Below are positions 1 through 8,510 of a stretch of 64,000 nucleotides of DNA, piece after piece. Position 1 is the first letter of the stretch, and every line of letters begins with the position of its first letter. The DNA lies in assembly GCF_900129725.1 (NCBI RefSeq), contig NZ_FQWQ01000001.1, forward strand, positions 868,001 to 932,000, given 5' to 3'. Source of the DNA: Chryseolinea serpens (GTDB lineage: Bacteria > Bacteroidota > Bacteroidia > Cytophagales > Cyclobacteriaceae). The translations under genes and the position numbers were made by a program. Below the pieces are notes generated by a model. The model saw only the letters and a program-made list of their open reading frames with translations, ran no database searches and was not told the origin of the DNA.

Positions 1-981
1 TTTACCGCCTCGCTCGATTACTTCCACAAAATAACAACCGACTTGCTGGTGAGACGGCCCTTGCCGTCGTCTTCGGGAACCGCCAGCGCGCCGTGGGTGA
101 ACGATGGCAAAGTCTTGAACCGCGGTGTGGAACTGGCCGTCAGCTATTCAAACACAGCTGGAGATTTCCGGTATACCATCAGTGGTAATGCCGCCACACT
201 GCACAACGAAGTGTTAGAAGTAAGCGCTCCGTTCCGAGGTGGAGCATACGGTTCCGATTATCTAACGCTCACCGAAAAAGGTCATCCCATCGGGTCGTTC
301 TATCTCTATGAAACCGAAGGCATCTTCCAGGATGCGACCGATGTCTTCACCCACGCTTTGCCGGTGAGTGGCGTGAAGCCCGGAGACGTCAAGTACAAAG
401 ATCAGAACCAGGACGGCGTCATCGATGCCGATCACGACCGGAAACACCTCGGCAGCGCCATTCCCAAAGTAACGGGCGGACTCACCATCAACCTGGGATA
501 TAAGAACTGGGATCTTTCTGTCTTCTTCCAGGGAGCGTACGGCCAAAAAATATTCTCGGTCCTGAATCGTGACATTGAAGGATTCTATCGCCCCTTCAAC
601 GTCACAGAACGATATTACCAAAATCGCTGGACAGGCCCGGGCACCTCGAACGAATTCCCCCGTGCCTCCTGGGATGCATCGGGTAATAACAATATTGTGT
701 ACTCCCAACGGTTCCTGGAAAGTGGATCCTATACGCGTCTGAAAAATTTGCAGATCGGCTATACGCTTCCTGCATCGCTGCTGAAGAATTATGGATTCAC
801 GTTCGTACGAATCTACTTCTCCGGAACAAACCTGCTCACCTTCACAAAGTACCCGGGGCTCGATCCGGAGATGACGGTAAGCAACAATGCACTGGCTGAC
901 GGTGACCGCGCCTCCGGGTTGGACTGGGGTACCTATCCCTCTGCGAAATCATTCAACCTCGGTCTCAGTATCACTTTCTAA
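1..981 (+). CDS. SusC-like TonB-dependent receptor, C-terminal part (5' end outside the window)
   Basis: The frame is open from base 1, so the gene starts upstream of the window; 326 C-terminal residues are visible. They read as the last strands of a SusC/RagA barrel: a DYFHK-type strand at the very start, a D-rich loop around 395-440 with the DQNQDGVIDADHD pattern typical of SusC, the NWDLSVFFQG strand, and a terminal stretch ending in Phe (NLGLSITF), as expected for BAM-inserted barrels. SusC proteins import oligosaccharides or peptides through the outer membrane with a SusD lid. The susD gene begins 11 bases downstream, so the two are one transcription unit. The substrate cannot be read from this fragment. 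Confidence 0.93.
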   Translation, partial: FTASLDYFHKITTDLLVRRPLPSSSGTASAPWVNDGKVLNRGVELAVSYSNTAGDFRYTISGNAATLHNEVLEVSAPFRGGAYGSDYLTLTEKGHPIGSFYLYETEGIFQDATDVFTHALPVSGVKPGDVKYKDQNQDGVIDADHDRKHLGSAIPKVTGGLTINLGYKNWDLSVFFQGAYGQKIFSVLNRDIEGFYRPFNVTERYYQNRWTGPGTSNEFPRASWDASGNNNIVYSQRFLESGSYTRLKNLQIGYTLPASLLKNYGFTFVRIYFSGTNLLTFTKYPGLDPEMTVSNNALADGDRASGLDWGTYPSAKSFNLGLSITF

Positions 982-992
982 AAACGACGGCC

Positions 993-2480
993 ATGAAAAA
1001 AATCAACATACTCTTCCTGACCATCCTCATTCTCGCGGCCAGCGCCTGCTCCGATTTTCTAAAAGAAGACCTTCAGGGCACCTACTCGAACGCCACGTTC
1101 TATAAAACAGAATCACAAGCCATCCTGGCGCTGACGGGCGTTTACAACGTCGCTTCCTTCACGACAACGGATAATGCCCTGTGGGTATTTGGCGATGTAG
1201 CATCCGACGACGCTGTACGCGGTGGCAAGCCGGGCGACCTGATCGACATCCAATACATAGACGACTTTAACTACTCCCGCAACAATGGCATCCTCGACAA
1301 AATGTGGAAGCGCTATTATGAAGGCATCTCCCGTGCCAACTACCTGCTGTACTACGGCAGTGCGATCGATATGGACGTTACGCTGCGCGATCGTTTGATG
1401 GGTGAGGCAAAGTTCCTGCGCGCGTACTTCTATTTTAGTCTCGTCAATATCTATGGCGAAATACCCTTAAAGCTTAACCCCCCCATCAACGACAGCGAGC
1501 TTTACAAACCCAAAGTAGCGGTCAGCGCCGTCTATGAACAAATCGAAAAAGACCTGACCGAAGCCGCCGCCGTACTGAGCGATTCTTACACCGGTGCAGA
1601 CATCGGAAGGGCCACGAAAGGTGCAGCCTGGGGCATGCTGGCGAAGGCTTATCTCTACCAGGAAAAATGGACCGAAGCCCTGAACGCCACAGCAGAGGTC
1701 GATGCGATCGGCATGTACGCCCTGGTGCCAGTGTATAAAAACAATTTTATCGACTCTACACAAAACAACGTCGAATCTATTTTTGAGATCCAACATCTCG
1801 CCGGACAATCGCCGCTGCTGGGCAGTTACCTCAATCAATATTTTAGCCCGGTAGTCTACAACGGATACGTGGTGAATGTGCCGGTGGAAAATTTCATCGA
1901 TGAGTTTGAAGTCACGGACGAATCGGTTGTCGATCCGAGGCTTGACTACACCGTGGGCAGAGAGGGCCAGTCTTGGGTGAACGGCGAAGCTTACGATCCG
2001 ACGTGGTCCCCTACCGGGTACCTGCAGAAAAAACATATCCAGCCCTTGAGCAAGGGCCCGGTCAACAACGATGGTGCGCTGAACTACGTCTACATGCGCT
2101 ATGCCGACATCCTCTTGATCAAAGCCGAAGCGCTCAATGAATTGAATCGCACCGATGAAGCTTTAACGCCTCTGAACGCCGTGCGCAAGCGTGCGCGGGA
2201 AAGCTACGTATACGATATGGATCTTCCCGGCGCGGGCGCAATTCCCACCGACCTCCTGCCAGATGTGACCAACACCGGCCAGCAAAATGTTCGTACGGCC
2301 ATCCGCCACGAGCGAAGGGTCGAGCTCGGTTTTGAGTTTCATCGCTTCTTCGACCTGATGCGCTATGGCAAAGTCACCGCCGAAGCGGCGTTGGAAGGAA
2401 CCGGTTTTTCATACGACAAGCACAGATACTTCCTCATACCACAGTCTGAACTCGATACGAATCCTGCCATTAATCAATAG
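993..2480 (+). CDS. RagB/SusD family nutrient-uptake outer-membrane lipoprotein
   Basis: 495 residues, normal for SusD. The N-terminus is a lipoprotein signal (ILAASAC lipobox, Cys about residue 19) followed by SDFLKEDL, a characteristic SusD start. The middle has the RANYLLYY and GEAKFLRAYFYFSLVN helices of the TPR-like SusD scaffold. The C-terminus has the conserved MRYADILLIKAEALNEL, the RHERRVELGFEFHRFFDLMRYGK block and the final HRYFLIPQSELDTNPAINQ. SusD forms the extracellular lid over the SusC barrel and binds the glycan. It follows the susC by 11 bases and precedes a LamG lipoprotein, as in a polysaccharide-utilisation locus. The ATG at 993 is the only sensible start. Confidence 0.96.
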   Translation: MKKINILFLTILILAASACSDFLKEDLQGTYSNATFYKTESQAILALTGVYNVASFTTTDNALWVFGDVASDDAVRGGKPGDLIDIQYIDDFNYSRNNGILDKMWKRYYEGISRANYLLYYGSAIDMDVTLRDRLMGEAKFLRAYFYFSLVNIYGEIPLKLNPPINDSELYKPKVAVSAVYEQIEKDLTEAAAVLSDSYTGADIGRATKGAAWGMLAKAYLYQEKWTEALNATAEVDAIGMYALVPVYKNNFIDSTQNNVESIFEIQHLAGQSPLLGSYLNQYFSPVVYNGYVVNVPVENFIDEFEVTDESVVDPRLDYTVGREGQSWVNGEAYDPTWSPTGYLQKKHIQPLSKGPVNNDGALNYVYMRYADILLIKAEALNELNRTDEALTPLNAVRKRARESYVYDMDLPGAGAIPTDLLPDVTNTGQQNVRTAIRHERRVELGFEFHRFFDLMRYGKVTAEAALEGTGFSYDKHRYFLIPQSELDTNPAINQ

Positions 2481-2525
2481 CCCAGTCCAAACAAGTCGAT
2501 TTTTAAATTTTAACACTTAAACTCT

Positions 2526-3584
2526 ATGAAAATGAAACCAGTAAAATTAATGCTCTTGGGGATAACACTGCTTTCGGCAATGTTTATTGCCTCATGTTCC
2601 AGTAATGACGATCCCGTAGAAGGAGACAAGACTGCTCTGAGTGCAGCCATCACGGCCACAGAACAGGCCCTTCTCAATGCAGAAGAGGGAACACTCGAAG
2701 GCCAGTTTCAGGTGGGCTCCAAAGCTACACTCCAGGCTGCTGTCGATGCCGCTAAAGCGGTGGTAGCCGACACAAAAGCTGAACAACCCAAAGTGAACAG
2801 TGCACTAGCCAATTTGCAAGCTGCACTGGCAGCCTTCCAGGCTAAAATCGTACAGCCTATTGACCTGGCCAATTTAGTGGGCCGCTGGAGATTTGACGAA
2901 GGCACCGGAACTACGGCGAACGACGAATCAGCCAACAATTTTGATGGCACGTTCAAAACGGGCGCTACTGCCTGGGGCGCTGGTGTTCCGACGTGGACGA
3001 CCGATCGGTTTGGTACAGCAAACAAAGCGCTCTTTTTTGACAAGGGAGCGAACATTGAAGTGCCTTATAACAGCTCGCTCAATCCGACAAAAATCTCCAT
3101 TTCCATTTGGGTGAAGGCCAACGAAATTAAACCCGGCAATCGTTTTATTGGTTTACAATCCTGGATCGGTTACAAATTTGAATTGCAAGAAGCGAACCGT
3201 CCCTTCCTGAGCATTGGTAAACCCGATGGCGGCACCTACGACCGCGATTCCCAACAGGATCTGCCCATCAACGAATGGCATCATCTCATTGCCACCTTTG
3301 GTGATGGCAATATGATCTTCTATGTCGATGGAGAATTGGTGTTAGCATGGAACGATACCCCTGGCGACGCCCGCTCAATCTCCGGCGCGCCCTATAACCT
3401 GGTATTCGGTCAGGATTTCCCGACGGATAAGTACGCCGCCACCGATACTAACTTTGACAACGATCACATTATCCCCCTGGCATGGGGCGGATTTTTCCAC
3501 GGCTCGCTCGATGACATCAGAATTTACAAATCTGTGCTCACGGCTTCACAAGTAGCCAGCATCTACGCTTCCGAAAAACCGTAA
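2526..3584 (+). CDS. LamG/concanavalin-like surface lipoprotein
   Basis: 352 residues. A lipoprotein signal (lipobox near FIASC, Cys about residue 24) is followed by an Ala-rich helical segment (about 35-110) resembling FIVAR-type modules, then a LamG-like jelly-roll (about 115-345). The jelly-roll shows VGRWRFDEGTGTTANDES, the WHHLIATFGDGNMIFYVDG strand pair and the LDDIRIYKSVLTASQV ending, all classic LamG signatures. It sits in the third position after susC and susD, where SusE/F-like surface glycan-binding lipoproteins usually lie. A carbohydrate-binding role is inferred from fold and position; no catalytic motif is visible. A strong terminator follows directly. Confidence 0.88.
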   Translation: MKMKPVKLMLLGITLLSAMFIASCSSNDDPVEGDKTALSAAITATEQALLNAEEGTLEGQFQVGSKATLQAAVDAAKAVVADTKAEQPKVNSALANLQAALAAFQAKIVQPIDLANLVGRWRFDEGTGTTANDESANNFDGTFKTGATAWGAGVPTWTTDRFGTANKALFFDKGANIEVPYNSSLNPTKISISIWVKANEIKPGNRFIGLQSWIGYKFELQEANRPFLSIGKPDGGTYDRDSQQDLPINEWHHLIATFGDGNMIFYVDGELVLAWNDTPGDARSISGAPYNLVFGQDFPTDKYAATDTNFDNDHIIPLAWGGFFHGSLDDIRIYKSVLTASQVASIYASEKP

Positions 3585-3596
3585 TCCACTATTGAC

Positions 3597-3633
3597 AAAA
3601 AAGGAACAGTAAAAATTTTACTGTTCCTTTTTT
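3597..3633. terminator. Rho-independent terminator after the susCD-LamG operon
   Basis: Perfect inverted repeat: an 18-base arm (AAAAAAGGAACAGTAAAA) is followed one base later by its exact complement, ending in a T run. It lies 13 bases after the LamG gene stop and separates that operon from the next gene. Confidence 0.85.
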
Positions 3634-3698
3634 AATTCCAATCAGACGAAGGATACAGAGAAATACAAGTTCCAAAAAGAACTTTAACAGAATTGAAA

Positions 3699-6600
3699 AT
3701 GATAAAGGCGTGTGTCAGAAGAATAATTTGGTCAGGTTTGCTGGGGATCACACTGATCAACGCCTACGCACAGCCGGGGCAAATCGATATTGCCCGTGTT
3801 CAGCAGATGCCTGACCTTCCTTCACCCTACCTGATGCGCGACTGGAAAGACGTAGCGAAAAAATATGATGAATTTATTTTCTCCACAGGCGCCACGGGTG
3901 ACTTCCTCCCCTTGATCAGCCTGAAAGCAAACGGCACGAATTACCCAGCGCTGCAACCGATCCTTCTCGACACCTATGTAGGCTCTCCCGGCAACCCAGC
4001 TGAAGCGATCAACATCATTCCTTCCATTGTCGGAGCGACGCTCGTAGGAATTGACAAGTCAAATCAGAATGGGATCAACTGGGCCATCAAAGCAAAAGAT
4101 TTTTTCAATAAAACAAACGGGCAAAATGTATACCTCAACGGCTACGCTACGACCAGCGGCAGCGATTGGTGGTACGATGTCATGCCGAATGTTTATTTCT
4201 ACCAGTTGTATTCACAATATCCCACCCTCACCGACTTTAATGAACAGTTCACCACGATCGCCGACCGCTGGCTCGATGCTGTGAAAACCATGGGCGGCAC
4301 CACCACACCGTGGACCGTTCCTCAAATGAACTACCGCGGATTCAATCTGCTCACCATGACACCGAACGGCAACGGTGTCATCGAACCCGAGTCGGCGGGA
4401 ACCATTGCCTGGCTTCTGTATCACGCGTATGGCAAGACCGGCAACAAAAAATATTTAGACGGCGCCCAAATGGCGCTGGAGTTTTTATCATCGCTCACCA
4501 CCAATCCGTCGTATGAGCTTCAGCTGCCCTATGGAACCTTTATGGCTGCAAAAATGAATGCCGAAACGGGGACAGCCTACGACGTAGAAAAAATGCTCAA
4601 CTGGAGTTTTAATCGCGGTCCGCTAAGAGGCTGGGGAACCATTGTCGGCACCTGGAATGGCGCCGATGTTTCCGGGCTTATTGGGGAGGCCAACGACGGA
4701 GGCGATGACTATGCCTTTGTCATGAACGGATTCCAGCAAGCAGCAGCGCTCGTGCCCCTGGTGAAATACGACAAACGTTTTGCGCGCGCCATAGCCAAGT
4801 GGACGCTCAATCTGGCAAATGCCAGTCGTTTGTTTTATTCTCAATACCTGCCACAAACCAGCCAGGATGACTTCGCCTGGAGTTCGCTGCACGATCCGCA
4901 GTCCGTTATTGCCTATGAAGCCTTGAAAGAAAATAAAGACGGCAAAAAATTATATGCCACAGGCGATGCTAAAAATGGCGGATGGGCAGAGACCAACCTA
5001 AGCCTGTACAGCTCGTCCAGCGTAGGATATCTTGCGGCTGTCGTTGACCCGACAGATGTAGACGGCATTTTATTGCTCGACGTCAACAAAACAGATTTCT
5101 TTGGTCAGAACAAATTCCCTTCTTTCCTTGCCTACAATCCGTACGCCGTCCCGAAGGCGATAACACTTCCCCTCGGCGCTCAAACGTATGACCTCTACAA
5201 TGCTATTTCAGAGACCATTTTAAAAACCGGGGTCACTGGAAACACCTCCATCACCCTGCCTGCCGGTGAAGCCATGCTCCTGGTCTATCTTCCTCAAAAC
5301 GCAACAACCGTGGCAAAGAATGGAAAGCTCTACCTCGGCAACGACGTAGTGGACTATCACCATGGTTATGATTTTACGGGCAAGCTTCGCATCAAATCCC
5401 TTGCGACAAAAGATGCACTCGTGGAATTCAATCAGCAAGTAGATGTCTACAGCGCAGCAGAAAATGCGACGGGAGCCGTTACGTATAAGTGGTACGTTAA
5501 CGATGCTTTAGCCGAGTCGTCTTCATCGGAGGTTTTTCATTGGAGCGTCCCGGCGGCGGAAGGAACGTATAAGCTTTTACTTGAAATTAATTCCGGTACG
5601 GCTTCTGCAAAAGACAGTATCAGTCTCACGGTAGTGGAAAGAATTCCAGGCCCACCGATCATTGCCGGTTTTACGGCAGACAAGAAATGGTTTACGGCCG
5701 GGTCTGAGTCCTCCATCATCTGCCAGGCCAGCAATAGCCACGGAGGCCCGTTGCAATATGCCTGGACCTTTACCGCTGGTGCGCTTGTAAATCAAAACGA
5801 TTCGCTGATCCGGTGGAGCGTTCCGCAAACTGAAGGGTTGTATACGATTACCTGTGAAGTTACCAATGAAGATCATCTGAAGGCAACGGGGCAACAACAA
5901 GTCCTGGTCAAGAAATTGAGTGACGGCACGACAGCTCCCTTTGCCTATTATCCTCTGGACGGTGATGTGAAAGACTACAGCGGCAATGATCGCGACGCGC
6001 ACAAGGAAGGCACCCAGCAAACAGCAGACGCACGGGGCGAGCCGGACAGGGCTTATAAATTTTCCTCTGGGAGTGATATTATCTATGTCGACAATTCGAC
6101 AAGCCTCAACTTTCAAAACGAGATAACACTTTCCTTCTGGGTAAAGCTCGACGCCGTAACAGAAGAATCATTTATCCTATCACACGGCAGTTGGGAAGAG
6201 CGATGGAAGGTCTCGGTCACCCCCACAAAAAAATTGCGCTGGACAGTGAAGTCAACTTCCGGCACAAAAGACCTGGACAGCTCATTTCCATTGGAGCTGG
6301 ACCATTTTTATCACTTCACCGTCGTGTATACCCCCTACTCCATGGAGCTGTATAGCGACGGAGTCCTGGATACTTTTTCCGCGGCATCCGGCCTGATGTC
6401 GACCACGACAAAAGCGATCACCTTCGGCCGGAAAGCTGTGGATGAAGCCGCCTATTTTTTAAAGGGCACACTCGACGAAATACGCATCTACAACAAAGCC
6501 CTCGCCCCCTACGAGATCGAAACACTGAAATCGTTGTGGAATGACGTGACCGCTGTTCCCGGTGAAACCGATCGCGACTTCACCCTGTATCCGAACCCAT

Positions 6601-6806
6601 CGCGCGACGCTGTTACGATTGAACACCTTCACGACGTAAAAAGCATCGACCTCTGGACGGTGACCGGAACAAAAATCGCCGCGGTTTATTCACACGATGA
6701 GGCGGAAGACAACTACCACGTGAGCTTCCATACGCACCCCGGAATGATCCTGCTCCGAATTGAAACTTCAACAGGCGTTTTCTATAAGAAGGTGTCTGTT
6801 GAGTAA
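3699..6806 (+). CDS. Large secreted glycoside-hydrolase-like protein with Ig-like and LamG domains and a T9SS sorting domain
   Basis: 1035 residues from the ATG at 3699; a TTG six bases earlier is in frame but less likely. A signal peptide ends near INAYAQ. Residues about 20-560 look like an alpha/alpha-barrel enzyme of a family I cannot name: Trp-rich repeats, a conserved-looking GGDDYAFVMNGFQQAA helix, and a short beta domain around 440-540. Two Ig/PKD-like domains follow (about 560-745, each with a YKWYVND or YAWTFTAG core). Then comes a LamG domain (about 750-945, DEIRIYNKALAPYEIETL) and a type IX secretion sorting domain (DFTLYPNPSRDAVTIEH). It is probably the surface or secreted enzyme acting on the glycan imported by the SusCD pair. 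That role rests on position, and no catalytic residues were identified. Confidence 0.8.
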   Translation: MIKACVRRIIWSGLLGITLINAYAQPGQIDIARVQQMPDLPSPYLMRDWKDVAKKYDEFIFSTGATGDFLPLISLKANGTNYPALQPILLDTYVGSPGNPAEAINIIPSIVGATLVGIDKSNQNGINWAIKAKDFFNKTNGQNVYLNGYATTSGSDWWYDVMPNVYFYQLYSQYPTLTDFNEQFTTIADRWLDAVKTMGGTTTPWTVPQMNYRGFNLLTMTPNGNGVIEPESAGTIAWLLYHAYGKTGNKKYLDGAQMALEFLSSLTTNPSYELQLPYGTFMAAKMNAETGTAYDVEKMLNWSFNRGPLRGWGTIVGTWNGADVSGLIGEANDGGDDYAFVMNGFQQAAALVPLVKYDKRFARAIAKWTLNLANASRLFYSQYLPQTSQDDFAWSSLHDPQSVIAYEALKENKDGKKLYATGDAKNGGWAETNLSLYSSSSVGYLAAVVDPTDVDGILLLDVNKTDFFGQNKFPSFLAYNPYAVPKAITLPLGAQTYDLYNAISETILKTGVTGNTSITLPAGEAMLLVYLPQNATTVAKNGKLYLGNDVVDYHHGYDFTGKLRIKSLATKDALVEFNQQVDVYSAAENATGAVTYKWYVNDALAESSSSEVFHWSVPAAEGTYKLLLEINSGTASAKDSISLTVVERIPGPPIIAGFTADKKWFTAGSESSIICQASNSHGGPLQYAWTFTAGALVNQNDSLIRWSVPQTEGLYTITCEVTNEDHLKATGQQQVLVKKLSDGTTAPFAYYPLDGDVKDYSGNDRDAHKEGTQQTADARGEPDRAYKFSSGSDIIYVDNSTSLNFQNEITLSFWVKLDAVTEESFILSHGSWEERWKVSVTPTKKLRWTVKSTSGTKDLDSSFPLELDHFYHFTVVYTPYSMELYSDGVLDTFSAASGLMSTTTKAITFGRKAVDEAAYFLKGTLDEIRIYNKALAPYEIETLKSLWNDVTAVPGETDRDFTLYPNPSRDAVTIEHLHDVKSIDLWTVTGTKIAAVYSHDEAEDNYHVSFHTHPGMILLRIETSTGVFYKKVSVE

Positions 6807-6910
6807 GCATGCACAAAACACCATCCCATCTCAAAGGAAGGCAAATTTCGGATCACGGATAACCTGCCCGATCAGAGGCCCTTATTTATTTGTAGAAATT
6901 CCTGCCCCAT

Positions 6911-6927
6911 TGAGGCATAATGCCTCA
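6911..6927. promoter_or_regulatory. Perfect short palindrome, possible operator
   Basis: TGAGGCAT and ATGCCTCA are exact inverted copies around one base. It lies about 100 bases upstream of the small gene at 7026, in a gap with no other gene. A protein-binding site is a guess from symmetry alone; no T run follows, so it is not a terminator. Confidence 0.3.
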
Positions 6928-7025
6928 GCTGTCATTGACCAATCTCTTCGCAAAGTGCTTTATTTTCGGTCGTACCGGGCGGCATGAATTTTCGGGTATG
7001 ACAGGCGTACCAAATAGTTACCATT

Positions 7026-7208
7026 ATGAAAACGTCGCAAAAAAATAAGCCCGCGCACAACGTGAATACGCCCACCCCACCCCAAGTGATGGATCCTACC
7101 CGTCATAGAAAACAGAATGAAAATCCGGACCGACGGAAGGATGCAAAGTCAAAAAAAATGCAAGAAGACCTCGATGACAGAAAGCTTGCGCCCCGGGAAG
7201 AACTGTAG
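7026..7208 (+). CDS. Small highly charged hypothetical protein (60 aa)
   Basis: 60 residues with no signal peptide or membrane segment. Lys, Arg, Asp and Glu dominate the second half (RKQNENPDRRKDAK), and the N-terminal half is rich in Pro, Asn and Thr, so the protein is probably disordered. The gene has a clear ATG. It converges with the MarR-GNAT gene, whose end is 17 bases away. Function unknown; it could be a nucleic-acid or ribosome-associated small basic protein, but nothing in the sequence proves that. Confidence 0.5.
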   Translation: MKTSQKNKPAHNVNTPTPPQVMDPTRHRKQNENPDRRKDAKSKKMQEDLDDRKLAPREEL

Positions 7209-7225
7209 CCCGCGAGGAAAAAGTG

Positions 7226-8179
7226 TTACAGATCCAAGACCATGATTTTCTCGGTGCGTTTGAGCACAGCCATCTGCTTGGGAGCCGCGCGATCCGTAAA
7301 GCCGAGTTTGTAATACAACGCATGCGCTTCCGGCATCGCCATCGTCGTCTGCAACCATAGCTGCGTGGCATAGTTCTCCTTACACCGCGATATGCAGCGT
7401 TCGATGAGCCGCGTGGCAATGCCGGCTTTGCGGATCGTGCGATCCACAAACAGTTTCGCAAACTCAAACGTGTTTTCGTCAAGTCTTTTCAGCGCGACCA
7501 CACCCACTACTTTTTTGTCATGCAACGCATAGAACACAAAACCGCCTGCATCCAGGTAGGCTTTGTCTGGATGCTGGAGAGTGATCTTGTCCTCTTCTTC
7601 CAGTTTTCCTTTTAGCACTTCCAGCAGCCAGGGCGCCGCCAGTTCGTAGAAGTATTTTTTGAGAGAGGGCCTATAGTCCACCACGCGAATATCCGGAAGC
7701 GTATGCAAGTGCTTTAATCTTTCATGGATGGGATTCGCCGACAGACCCGCTTCGATCCGGCTGAGAATGTTAGGGAAATCGGGGTGACCAGCATCCAGGA
7801 GATGTTTCAACGTCGCACCAAATGAACTCCAGATCTTTTGCAGTTTGGGAAGCAAGTTTTTCCCCTTCGCAGAGAGCTGGATTTGCTTGGATCGTTTATC
7901 CGTAGGATGCGACTTTACTTTGACAAGCTCCTGCTCCTCCAACTCGCGCACGATGTTTTTTACGGTGATATGAGAAACACCGATCTCCCCTGCAATCTCA
8001 AGCACCGTACGTGGCGCTTCGGATGTGGCCAGGATGTAGTAAACCGAAAACCAACTGGCCTTGAAATTCAAGTCGCTGTCACTATAGATCTTGTCGCCAT
8101 CAATATGCAGCTTCTCACTGATTCGCCGGAACCGCGTGGCACACGCGAGATACCCGAGTTGTGTGATCTTGTCGGTCAT
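7226..8179 (-). CDS. MarR-family regulator fused to a GNAT acetyltransferase
   Basis: 317 residues in two modules. Residues about 1-150 form a MarR winged helix: ISHITVKNIVRELEEQ-like recognition helix (VSHITVKNIVRELEE) and a wing with HPTDKRSKQIQLSAKGK. Residues about 165-317 are a GNAT domain with VVGVVALKRL, the acetyl-CoA loop region RKAGIATRLIERCI, and ALYYKLGFTD near the end. Such MarR-GNAT fusions are a recognised bacterial architecture, but their acetyl acceptors are mostly unknown. A 10-bp inverted repeat just upstream of the start codon (8186-8225) is a likely autoregulatory operator. The nearest neighbour on this strand is 330 bases away, so it is probably monocistronic. Confidence 0.9.
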   Translation of the reverse strand: MTDKITQLGYLACATRFRRISEKLHIDGDKIYSDSDLNFKASWFSVYYILATSEAPRTVLEIAGEIGVSHITVKNIVRELEEQELVKVKSHPTDKRSKQIQLSAKGKNLLPKLQKIWSSFGATLKHLLDAGHPDFPNILSRIEAGLSANPIHERLKHLHTLPDIRVVDYRPSLKKYFYELAAPWLLEVLKGKLEEEDKITLQHPDKAYLDAGGFVFYALHDKKVVGVVALKRLDENTFEFAKLFVDRTIRKAGIATRLIERCISRCKENYATQLWLQTTMAMPEAHALYYKLGFTDRAAPKQMAVLKRTEKIMVLDL

Positions 8180-8185
8180 ACTTAT

Positions 8186-8225
8186 TATGAAAGTAGTTTC
8201 ACAAAATTATAAAAGTACTTTCATA
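8186..8225. promoter_or_regulatory. Inverted-repeat operator in front of the MarR-GNAT gene
   Basis: TATGAAAGTA at 8186-8195 and its exact complement TACTTTCATA at 8216-8225 are separated by 20 AT-rich bases. The near arm is 7 bases from the start codon of the MarR-GNAT gene. Symmetry, position and a MarR dimer encoded next door make autorepression the natural reading. This is inference. Confidence 0.6.
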
Positions 8226-8241
8226 AATACGCCATCCCACA

Positions 8242-8388
8242 GAAAAAGTTTCACCAAAAAACCAAAAGGGCTCCCGACCGAAAGGTTCACCAAAAGCCCA
8301 AAAAAGCTCCCCGACTGAAAAGTTTTCATCAAAAGCCCAGGACTCCCCGACTGGAAAGTTTTCTCAAAGCCCAAAGGGCTTCCCTACC
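8242..8388. repeat. Four imperfect tandem copies of a 37-39 bp unit
   Basis: The gap between the MarR-GNAT gene and the alcohol dehydrogenase gene (8180-8510) contains four degenerate head-to-tail units starting at about 8242, 8281, 8318 and 8355. Each has the pattern AAAAGTTTCACCAAAAGCCC followed by GGCTCCCCGACTG or similar. The last copy is incomplete. The only other feature in this gap is the operator at 8186 and the hairpin at 8393. Confidence 0.6.
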
Positions 8389-8392
8389 ATAG

Positions 8393-8411
8393 CCCCCGGT
8401 GAAACCGGGGG
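8393..8411. repeat. GC-rich REP-like hairpin
   Basis: CCCCCGGT, loop GAA, ACCGGGGG: an 8-bp perfect GC stem directly after the tandem repeats. There is no T run, so a terminator is less likely than a dispersed palindromic (REP-type) element. Whether it recurs in the genome cannot be judged from one copy. Confidence 0.45.
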
Positions 8412-8510
8412 TACGGATCAAACAGCACAGACAACCCCAACGAGGTTCCCTATGCCCACACACCATTAAAAATCGGGTCAATGACCTTGCAACAAATCAA
8501 TCTCCACAGC

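Noticed and set aside
6911-6927. Terminator after the sorting-domain protein gene
   Set aside because: The palindrome lacks a T run and is more than 100 bases from the stop; listed only as a weak operator.
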